Below are positions 54,990 through 64,000 of a DNA stretch of 64,000 nt, in pieces (within the stretch, counting starts at the first letter, position 1; each line of letters starts with the position of its first letter). This DNA comes from Strigamia acuminata (taxonomy: Eukaryota; Arthropoda; Chilopoda; Geophilomorpha; Linotaeniidae). Both the position numbers and the translations under genes were made by a program. The notes under the pieces were generated by a model. It ran no database searches, was not told the origin of the DNA, and saw only the letters and a program-made list of their open reading frames with translations. The stretch covers positions 4,202,501 to 4,266,500 of the forward strand of contig OX442318.1 of the NCBI GenBank assembly GCA_949358305.1. Direction: 5' to 3'.

Positions 54990-57900
54990 TTATTCGGAAT
55001 TTTGCAAACTTTGGTTAAACAGAGCATTATACTTCTTCTGAACAAAAGGAGATATTTGATTCGAAGTGATGTGCATTAGAATGAGCAGAGAAATTCCAAG
55101 AGTGAGGCTCAATGCATTTCCTATGTCAGAAACCAAAGTTCCGAACGAATAGAGGAATTCTTCTTTTACGAACTCAATATTATTTGTAATCATGTTGAAC
55201 ATTGCCAAGAGGAAAGGGGGATCATTTTTTTCTGGTTGATTGAATGCAGTAAGTTTGTAAGTCAATATTTGACAGCGACGTCGACATGCACATTCTTTTT
55301 CAACATCAGTCGAGAAATGAATTTTGTGATACGATGAGCGCACATCTTTGGCCATTGATGAAGAATTGCACATAATTGTTTTCTTCTTGATGGCAAATGG
55401 CATACTAACATATTCGATAGAAAAAAATCGGTCAAAGTCATGGACAAAAAAAATCTTCTTTTGGTTACAGTGAGTTTACAGTGTGCAAGTGTTATTTTGT
55501 CCACGGGTATTCATCATTGATACATTTTGGAGTTGTTTCTTAAAACGCTTTTGACAAGTGTTTCCATGTGAAAAGGATTTTAAAATTTTGTTTACATGTA
55601 GATTTTAGCTATCACAGCCTATGATTTTAGAATGAAATTAGATGAAAAAACAAAAACTATTGACTCATGCTTTGCTCAGCTTGTCAGACTATTGACCTTG
55701 TAGGCCCCCAACCCCTTAAGTGGTAAATTGGGTACAGTTTATTTATACATAGATATCTGACCTGCATAGTTGGAGTTTTTCCATTTTCCTTGCCAAGCAG
55801 TGTTTTTTGCAATGATAATATTCACTCGCATTAGAAGTACATGGGTTTTGAGGGGTATTCAAATGTTGCACCTAACACATTAGAAAGAGGCATTGTAAAC
55901 GCACATCAGCATGATTTTTATTTATCAGAAACTAGCTGCATTCAAAAACTCTAAAACGTATGCAAATCTCGTTTCGTGTTTGTACGTGACGTCATGTACA
56001 AACACGAAACGAGTTTTACATAAGTTTTAGAGTTTTTGAATGCAGCTACTCTGATGTAATTTTGATAGTTAGCAAACGTTTGAAAATATTAGGTGCGTTC
56101 AATCTGCTAGTAGAAAGTCACTTAACTGACTTAACTGCCTTTCAGAGGGCGGAAGTGACGATAATTACGTCACATTTTGAAGAAGTAAAGTCACCTAAGT
56201 GACTTTCATGAAAGTAACTGGAAAGTTTCTTTTCCACCTTTTAAAAGTCACTTTGTGCATGCGCATGCGCATTGCACAATTAACACAGCTACAGTAGCAG
56301 CCATTTTGTTCTCGATGAACATGGTAAATTCACATGTGTGGCACACGGTAAATTCACGTGTGGCACACGGTAAATTCACGTGTGGCACACGGTAAATTCA
56401 CGTGTCGCACAGACAGGGCCGTCTTTACACTTTTCAGCGCCCTGGGCTAATAAACTCAGGCGGCCCTTGCCCAGCACTTTTCTGTGCCCGGCACCCTTCT
56501 CTGCCCATCGAGCCCCTGTGCCCAGCCCGGCGCCCCTGGGCTGCAGCCCAGTTAGCCCAATGGTAAAGGTAGGCCTGGGCACAGAGTAGATTCACGTGTG
56601 GGACACGGTAAATGGAAATGGAAGTCTGGTGGTAAGTAAGCGCATTTAATGAAAAGTGACTTTGAGGAAAGGAAGGAAAGTGAGAGTCACTTCTTCTAAC
56701 CCAGATTGAACGCACCTATTGTTTGTTTTCTATTTACCTTTATTGTTTCAAATAAAATATATGTAAAACGGGAAGGAGGGGTTTCTATTTTGAATGTATT
56801 TGGGAAATTTGGATCTCCAGGTGGACTGAAATAAATCTGAAACAAAAATAGAAGCGATTAACACTGAAAACTTGCCTATTGCAATTGTCCTTACATTTGA
56901 AACGTCTGGTTTACAAATGTTATCCGCTTCAATTACACCAAGAATAACTATCAGCATTGTTCTATATTTTTCAGGTACTAACAAGTTTGAAAAAATAATT
57001 TTGAAATGGAATCGAACGATTTATTTCAAGGGTAATTACCAAATGAATATTTCATGCAAACACCATCCGTGTAGTTTAATGTGGTCATGTTATTGGTATA
57101 AATTACAAAAATAATATTCTGAAAAAATGTGTACAATGCAGTAGAAAAACAATTAGATCTGTAGGGGCTCGTGGTATTTCCTGTACGATTTGTATGTAAA
57201 GCCTTGGACATAAAAATCGTTCCAGTCCAGTTTGAAGCTCACCTGCAGAATGAGCGTTTTCGGCTGTATCCACCATGTAGTGCAAAACTCACTGTTAAGC
57301 TGTGACAAATTGGCATTTAAATGATGTTACACAATCATCTAAACCCATGATGTGAAGGTGATTGAGTTACATCATTTAACCTAGTGGATACAGCCAAAAA
57401 TATGCTCATTCTGCACATGAGCTTCTAGCTGGACTGGGACGATTTATATGACAAGGCTGTACATCTGCCTTAAATAAACGCCGGGGCGTTTAAAAGTTTC
57501 ATACTAAACAGTACTGTTTTGTCTATTTTTGTTTACATTGGATACCATAATTTTATTTTTGCAGATAGGCCAAAACTTAAATTTTTTGCTTTTAACGCAT
57601 CTGGGCTGTACACACAAATTGTGTATGGAATGTGGAAGAATTTTTATTCTGGTCCCATTCAATTTTAAAGGTCAATTTAATTTTTTTGTTCTGATAATTA
57701 TTGGTTTTTTTATTACGAGCTTTCAGAAAATGTAAAATCTTACTCAGTGCACTTGACCTATAATTATTCCTGAAAGTAAATGACTTACATTAGATGGAAG
57801 TATCTGATGATCTATCACTTCAGTTTGAAATTCTTTACTCCAAAGTGCATCTATGTCGATTTCATTGAAATGTATGAGATCATAAGCATCCACTTCACAC

Positions 57901-60900
57901 TTGGTTGAATTCATCTTTAGATAACGGTCGAAATAGAGTTTCTTATTGTAATTGAGTTCTTCACTGTGTGGCCCTGGACAAAGAATGATGTTTGGAAATG
58001 TGACGACTGCAGGGTCTTCAATCTTGACTGTTTTTCGAATGGGTCCTGATAAGTATGTGCTTATTCGATTTTGCAGAATATAAAAAGAGAATAAAGTGCA
58101 TAGCAAATAAATTGCATAAATCCATTTGGCTTTGCTCTGTGCTTTTTCCATTTCGATTTTTCGAGCAAACATTTTGAATTTTGTTTTGTGATTGTTGAAG
58201 TGGTTTTTAAATTTGTTAATGACGGTGTTACGGTTGCTGTTTTTACGTCTTATATTTCTTTTTGAGCAACCAATGAGGCAATCAATTAGAGAAAGTAGGG
58301 AAAAACCCAACCATAGACCGAGATTCCCACCAAAGTCACACAATAGACCTACAATGTTATAGAGCCATCTTTCTTGAAACACAGTAATATATTGATCAGT
58401 TAAATATAAATTGCACTGAACTTTGTCCGAACTTATTTCATCTATTTGGAAATCATAAACTTCATTTTCACAGCTTCTTGTGCAGTTGCACACATTAGTT
58501 GGCATTAGTCCTAGTACTCTCTTCTTGTGTTGTACAAACAAGTGGGCTGTAGCTTGAGAATTGTTGCAGGGATTGTTGCATTGTTTCAGAAATGAATATG
58601 GAATGCTAATAGTTATATATGAGTATGACAATAATTGTTGTTTTTTTAAATTAAAAGATTTTCAGTGTTTAAATAATTTTTGATTTAGAACTACAGTAAG
58701 TTTGTAACCTGATGAAAGGTTTATTACATTTTTGAGCTAAAGAATATGAGTGTTTGTTATTCTGATTTTTTAACACTATGTGTCATTTTACTATGTAGAG
58801 AATAGTTTTACTTAAATTTGCACAAGCACTACAGTCGTTTTCTAGAGAATGAGGAAAGATTGAACTGTACATGGTCTCAACAACCATCACCTTTCAACAA
58901 CAACACATGTAGGATAGTTCTTTAAGCAACATTGTTTTATATTATTAATAAGTTCACATCAAAACAACTGGTTAATGGACATTGTTAATATGATTTATGC
59001 CTTACCAACACGGATCCTTTTCGAACATTTGTTCAGCGCATCTTTTGGCACACGATCTGAACTGTTCGTTCAGCACACACGGCTCTTTTTTGGTGGTTAA
59101 GAATGAATACTGAAAAAAATTAAAATAATTCAGTATATTCTGGTGTGGTCATAAAATGGGCCCCAGGAAGTTGTTCGTTCCGGAGAAATCCCGTCAAACG
59201 AGTGTACGCTTTATCTAGTTAGTAGAAATGTCAAATGTCCGGATTAGATTGAGTGGTGATGATTTTAGGCTGTTTTTGTGTCCATTTGGTTTATTGAAAC
59301 TGTAAAAACCATTAAAACCGGTACTTTGAATGTCTCTAATCTTTTTGGTGATGACAGTATGCCTTTTTCAAGGAAGGGTCTCTCTCAACTGGGTGGATAG
59401 GCATGTGTTCTGTTCAGGGGAGAAAAGGCCTGATGCCACTCTGGTCACCATTTTTCAGAGCAGTAACATATCCCCATGCGCATTAAAAATAGGATTTTAT
59501 TGGGTTTAGTCAAATATTTTTTCCATTACATGAGGAGCACAAGGATGAGCAGTAATGACCAATCACAGTTCTTAGCACTTACGTAATAATTTGTTTAGTC
59601 ACTAATTTTACCTTTTTGATGGTGAAACCAAGAGACGTTAGAACTTGTTTATTTAAAGTTAAGATAAATTGAAAATCAAATGGTGCATCCCATGTAACCT
59701 AAAGATTGAGATTGTGTAAAAATGAGTTTGAAATATAGAATAATTTGTATATCGTACGTCATATCTTACAAAAGGTGTAAGCAACTCCAATTTCATTGTC
59801 ATTGTAAGATCAGAATATTCTAATGATCTGTTAACTAAGTAATAAATGTAACAGTTTACACAATAAAACACTGAAACCCTAAGAAAATTATAATTTGGCA
59901 GTTTGGTAATCAGTTTTAATCCACGCTCTGCATCGCTAATACTTAACTCTTTACTTGTGTACATATGCCAAAAGGTGTAATTTGGTGTTTTTTATGAAAC
60001 CCTAAAGGTATGTTCGGCTACAAGAATATACAAAAATAAAAATTGAGATACAGACACAAAAATTTAAATCTGACCTTGTAGTTAACTTTTCCAAATGTCA
60101 GCTTTTCAATTACATCAATTTTGTAGTCTAAACTCCAATATTTTGACAGGTTGAAATCAGGTGATGTTATGAGATTGTTCTGAATGTCATCTAACAGATT
60201 GACATTTATTGCTCTTTGTTTCATATAATCTATTGTGTAAGTATTATAATCTGTGCAAATAGACACAGGTGGAAATGGACAGTGTTCCATTTTCTTTCGA
60301 TGTACGTCAACGGCCTTTGGTTCTGTCAAGAAGTACGAGATGCGATCATGCATTTGATAGACATAAATGAGAAAGCAGATGACCACAACGAATGCCCAAA
60401 TTATACGAAATATGCGTGAACGTGTACAGTCTAGAAGGACGTAAAACTCGGGGCTTACATTCCTATCTTTGTCGATAGCCTCAATGATTGAAGATGTTAT
60501 TATACGGCGATTTATTATGAATCTGCGCTGTTTGAGCATCTAGATGGGAAATGGTTGGATTAATAGGTATGTTGTTGTTTGTTCTTTCTAGGAATAGTTT
60601 GAGTTAATGAATAAACAAACGATCTTAGGAACTAGTGGACATATGGCATCTCCTTAGTTTAACCTTGGACGATTAACCACAGGACTTCACATCTAGCAAA
60701 ATTTCATTGTTAGACTTTGAAGCGATTCTGTCTTGTGAACGTGGCACCATCCGGTTGAAACGGCATAAAATGACGTAATTTTGCGGGCAAATGGCGGACA
60801 ACTGACATGACATCCCGCATTTGCATTTTTAAAGGCTTTTATTTAACTTACCTTGAACGTTTGTGTGTGTGTGTGTTTCAACTTCCGGTTTGTCTAATTT

Positions 60901-61564
60901 TGGATGTATTTTCTAAATAACAATTCAGCATAGCAAAAAATTAAAATTTAGGCTTCGTCAAGCCCTAGAACAGGTCATTCCACACATTATAATACAATTT
61001 TTTTTTTTAAAAAAATCATTTTTCAGAGCTGTGAAGTGGAAGTACGAATTAAAATTCTGATTTACGGCAAACTGTAAGCAAACCGGGGCGCCACCTGGCG
61101 GAACCCTTGTTCTTTAATGGATGCCAAAATGTTCGCCCGATACGAATTTTGATGTTTGATGTCACGGAGGCGGAGCTAAGTTTGGCATTGTGAGCAAAGA
61201 CGTTGTTGATAACGACATGTAATGGCCGATCCAGACGTTGTTGGAGAACGGGTAAAAACCACGGCAACTGGTGGGCCGAGCTTATTCCTAAAGTTCCAGT
61301 TCTGGTCTAACGCTGAGCAGAACCTCTATAATACTGCAGATGTTCTCCCTGGTTTGATGTTTTGTTAAAAATAAACTTAACACTGCAAGCTAATTGATTT
61401 TTTGAACTTACAACTTCGTCCCTATACAATAATACAGTTTCTCTGACACCTGTCATCGTACTTACCATATCATCAGGCATAGTCCGGTAAATGGAGTTTC
61501 GTAATGGCGATAGAATATCAACTGACGCCTTAACCGTTCTAATGTCAAATGTTTTTTGAGACAT
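54990..61564 (-). CDS. DEG/ENaC gene C: two fused channel subunits
   Basis: Exons (minus): possible first exon 61564-61466, then 60539-60075, 60017-59948, 59834-59758, 59698-59612, 59109-59006, 58605-57789, 57118-57040, 56977-56895, 56836-56738, 55871-55762, 55404-54990. All introns are GT-AG. From the exon 1 ATG it is 801 residues, 834 with the first exon; a start at 61480 (MPDDM) is also possible. Numbering from exon 1: TM1 43-62, then [11 protein letters not shown]2 358-381 ([11 protein letters not shown]); basic linker about 382-428; second TM1 429-447, then [11 protein letters not shown]; ectodomain with GVCMKYSF; second TM2 754-777 ([14 protein letters not shown]). TM2 of half 2 has His where the family usually has Glu after LxxL. 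Introns 9 and 6 carry MITEs, but splice sites are intact. Closest to gene B. Confidence 0.9.
55935..56046. mobile_element. Short foldback MITE, gene C intron 9, TA target duplication
   Basis: GCTGCATTCAAAAACTCTAA at the left is matched by TTAGAGTTTTTGAATGCAGC at the right, nearly palindromic throughout and flanked by TA on each side. The matching intron of gene B lacks it, giving an empty site. Confidence 0.75.
56323..56413. repeat. Tandem repeat, about 22-bp unit tggcacacggtaaattcacg
   Basis: About four copies, then interrupted by the hAT MITE, with one more copy at 56586-56613. Confidence 0.7.
56414..56577. mobile_element. hAT-type MITE nested in the tandem repeat
   Basis: The ends are CAGGGCCGTCTTTA and TAAAGGTAGGCCTG, with an 8-bp target duplication cgcacaga/ggcacaga (one mismatch). 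It is related in inverse orientation to 63540-63904, sharing ttgggctaactgggct. Non-coding. Confidence 0.7.
57200..57458. mobile_element. MITE in gene C intron 6
   Basis: The roughly 70-bp imperfect inverted arms begin AGCCTTGGACATAAAAATCG and end CGATTTATATGACAAGGCT. The gene B intron lacks this block (cctgtacatctgcc is continuous there). The target duplication is not clear. Confidence 0.6.
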
Positions 61565-61687
61565 ACAGTTACCACAGAAATAACGATTCTGTTTCCAGAG
61601 ATAATGATTCTGTTTTTAGTATCAGCTCTGACAGACTTTGCTACGGTTTATTAATGCATTTTTGTAATTTATTGCTTTTAGACACAA

Positions 61688-61837
61688 TTTTATGTTTCTT
61701 AACATGAAATATTACAGTTTTATGTTTCTTAACAGGAAATATTACAGTTTTATGTTTCCTAACAGGAAATATTACAGTTTTATGTTTCTTAACAGGAAAT
61801 ATAACAGTTTTATGTTTCTTAACAGAAAATATTACAG
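61688..61837. repeat. Tandem array, five copies of a 30-bp unit
   Basis: Five copies of a unit starting ttttatgtttcttaacagga. Because 30 is divisible by 3 it gives an open repeating frame, but there is no other sign of a gene. Confidence 0.85.
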
Positions 61838-61861
61838 TTTTATATTAAAATCAATATATTA

Positions 61862-63019
61862 CACTGGAAAAAAAAGCATTTTTCCAAACATTTCCAAGTT
61901 GAAAATTTATATGGAAAAGTTGAATTTACTATGATGTGGAAATTTGTTGGAAATGTGTTGGAAATATTTATATATTTCCAAACTTCTGAAAATGTGTAGT
62001 AAATCCTAGAGATGAAAACTCATTTTCAATTAGTTGTAAATCTTTTGTTTGAAATGTTATGTTTGCAATCAATTTTCTTTTAGATGGAAATGTGTTGTAA
62101 ACTTCATTGCACAATGATTGTAAACATAATGTAAAAGCAAGAAAATACTTGAAATTTAAATTTAACATTTAAATATCTGAAATGTAACAAGAACAAGGCA
62201 AAATACTGTCAGGAACAATAAAATTGTGTCAAATTTGAACTCAGAAGAGAAAATAATGTATAAAACGGTCCAATTTCGAACCGACATGGACAATACGAAA
62301 TCGGGCCAATCAGGGCGCAGGGACGGAAAAATACGTGTCGATGAAACGTACCGTCGATGAAACAATCCGACTCCTCCACAAATAATCAATGTGAGATTGA
62401 TTGTATTTTTAATACAATCAATCTCAAATAGATTATTTAACAAAGAAGTTACTATATATAGGAAGTTATGCATAAACTATTACAAGTCATACTAGCCTAG
62501 TGGACAGAGCAGTGGTCTTTGGAACAAAGGGTCCCAGGTTCAACTCTGGCAGAGGTCACGGTAAGAAAAAAGAAAACTTTAAGATTTAAATAAATTTGAA
62601 CAAAACTGTCAATAAAACACCTAAATAGTGATGAAATTAATGAAAACTAATTGTTGAATGGTAATTGAAAAAAAATCAAACAGCTTAACTAAAAAAAAAA
62701 AAATGAGTTAGTGTATTTAAATTTTTCAAAATAGAGGATAGTAAATTTTTTATATTGGAAATATGTTGAAAATACATTGGAAATACATTGGAAATACATT
62801 GGAAATATATTATGAAATTTCATAATTACACAATTGAAAATGTTTGTAAAGTTATTGTAAAAAAAAGTCCCGGAAATGGTCTCTTTCCAGATTGTAAATA
62901 TGTTTGGAAAAGACTTATTTTCAATTGTTTGTAAATCTAATTTACAAACTTGTAAAATCCATCTACCTATATATTTACAATTCTTTACAAGTGAGTAAAT
63001 CTGATTTTTTTTTCCAGTG
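61862..63019. mobile_element. Non-autonomous DNA element with TTA target duplication (PIF/Harbinger-type)
   Basis: Inverted ends CACTGGAAAAAAAA and TTTTTTTTCCAGTG are flanked by TTA (61859-61861, 63020-63022). The 1158-bp interior has many ttggaaata and ttgtaaat repeats near both ends and no transposase frame. A tRNA-like sequence lies inside. Confidence 0.65.
62490..62567 (+). ncRNA. tRNA-like sequence or SINE head (pol III boxes)
   Basis: Box A (TAGCCTAGTGG, 62493-62503) and box B (GGTTCAACTC, 62537-62546) have normal tRNA spacing, and a short anticodon-arm-like hairpin (ctttg/caaag) lies between them. The acceptor ends do not pair well, so it is not a normal tRNA gene. A tRNA-derived SINE is more likely. 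Confidence 0.45.
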
Positions 63020-63069
63020 TTAGTTATTAGGAGTCTGTCTTCCTGTCTGCGATGTCTATCTCCTCCATA

Positions 63070-63427
63070 ATGCTGGGCGCAGACATACCGCGATTTTGCG
63101 TCGCGTTGCGATTTCGCTAGCGAAATCGCGCTGTGAATCCCGCGCAGTGCTACACACATGTAGCTATTTCAGCTCTGCGAATTCAAACTTATGACGTCAT
63201 TCCACAGCATTCACAAAGCAACAAAAAATGTTGATGAAATGACGTCATTTCAAACAGCTCACGGGATTGGCTGCGACAAGAATCACGGGCGAAATAGTAC
63301 TTGGGACAAGTACTATTTCGCAAAGTAGATTTCCAACCGGCGCGAAGGAAATGACGTCATCTGGGCATGCGCAATGGCAACGTGATTGCGACGCGACGCA
63401 AAATCGCGGTATGTCTGCGCCCAGCAT
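63070..63427. mobile_element. MITE with 40-bp inverted ends and TA target duplication
   Basis: ATGCTGGGCGCAGACATACC at the left is matched by GGTATGTCTGCGCCCAGCAT at the right, the repeat continuing through cgcgattttgcgtcgcg. TA flanks both ends. Inside are a 22-bp palindrome centred on cgctagcg (63109-63130) and a 14-bp hairpin gcgaaatagtactt (63289-63321). Non-coding. Confidence 0.75.
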
Positions 63428-63539
63428 TACTGGTGGACTGATTTCGAATATAAAAAATGCAACCGTCAGCGCTCGACACCGAAATCAGGGCCAGTTGCTT
63501 TTCAGATTATCCTTCAGAGGTATAGGGGTAAACTGTACC

Positions 63540-63904
63540 CAGGGCCATCTTTATTATTGGGCTAACTGGGCTATAGCCCAAGGGCGCCGGGCAGAGAGGG
63601 GTGCTAAGCAGAGCGGAACGCAAGGTAGAGAGAGGGGTGCCAGGCAGAGAAGGGTGCCGGGCGCCTCCTACGAAGTCTTCATGAGTGTTCAAATTTAAGC
63701 TGAACTTGTAGACCCGTTTCTACACATTGTTGATAGTGTGTAAAACAAAAAGGTGCCACAGGTCAGGGGCAATGCCCCGGATGGCATTTTTCTCTAAAGA
63801 TGCATTTTTAGGTCCAAAAATGAATTTTTTTAAATTACGACAAGGGGCAAGGGGCGCCTGATTTTCTTAAGCCCAGGGAGCTCAAAAGTGTTAAGACGGC
63901 CCTG
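63540..63904. mobile_element. hAT-type MITE with perfect 8-bp target duplication
   Basis: The ends are CAGGGCCATCTTTA and TTAAGACGGCCCTG, with ACTGTACC duplicated at 63532-63539 and 63905-63912. It is homologous to the element at 56414-56577. Non-coding. Confidence 0.82.
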
Positions 63905-64000
63905 ACTGTACCTGCCTTGGTATTGTGGGGGAGTTTTCAACGCTAAAGCAGTCACACAATTGTTATTAGGTTTAGGCTTTGTTGTTATGTATTTTTACGG

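Larger units (their letters stand above)
56091..56717. mobile_element. MITE in gene C intron 9, with nested insert
   Basis: The inverted ends are AGGTGCGTTCAATCTG and CAGATTGAACGCACCT. It is flanked by ATT on both sides, and gene B at the same place reads straight through (aaatatattgtctg). The interior holds aagtgactttc-type repeats, a 22-bp tandem repeat and the hAT MITE at 56414-56577. Non-coding. Confidence 0.7.

Noticed and set aside
61692-61934. 80-residue frame with a 10-residue repeat
   Set aside because: The 30-bp tandem repeat is a multiple of three, so an open frame is automatic.

Overview
This is animal nuclear DNA from an AT-rich invertebrate genome, most likely an arthropod or another invertebrate; I cannot name the species. 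The evidence is spliced genes with GT-AG introns encoding DEG/ENaC-type (pickpocket/degenerin/ASIC superfamily) channel proteins, Ty3/Gypsy-type LTR retrotransposons primed by eukaryotic tRNAs, and many short inverted-repeat transposons with classical target duplications. There are no prokaryotic operons, rRNA genes or CRISPR arrays.

Layout. 1-3416: intergenic DNA with an LTR-like fragment, one possible terminal exon and a minisatellite. 3417-21780: an LTR element that carries gag but no pol (element 1, minus strand). One of its two 1512-bp LTRs is split by a complete Gypsy element (element 2, 9429-21235, minus strand, 630-bp LTRs). 22198-27883: a MITE, a relict channel exon and DEG/ENaC gene A (minus strand). 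28477-41992: a second complete Gypsy element (element 3, plus strand, 996-bp LTRs), inserted about 0.6 kb upstream of the first mapped exon of gene A. 42130-54640: a foldback element, a duplicated flanking segment, relict channel exons and DEG/ENaC gene B (minus strand). 53005-61564: the second copy of the flanking segment and DEG/ENaC gene C (minus strand), with several MITEs in its introns. 61688-63904: a tandem repeat and three further inverted-repeat elements, one containing a tRNA-like sequence.

Two results stand out. First, genes A, B and C each encode two complete DEG/ENaC subunits fused head to tail in one polypeptide of about 800 residues with four membrane segments (TM1-ectodomain-TM2, cytosolic linker, TM1-ectodomain-TM2). 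The junction lies inside one uninterrupted 817-bp exon. The two halves have matching exon number, order and intron phases, so the gene arose by tandem duplication and fusion, and the fused gene was then amplified into an array.

Second, elements 2 and 3 are related Gypsy elements sharing an unusual design. A -1 frameshift signal (A AAA AAC, 6-nt spacer, GC-rich hairpin) joins gag to pol. Downstream of pol, where env would sit, is a two-exon ORF3 that I do not recognise. Its splice sites, phase and sequence blocks are conserved between the two elements. Element 1 is a non-autonomous gag-only element primed by tRNA-Gln that would need pol supplied in trans.
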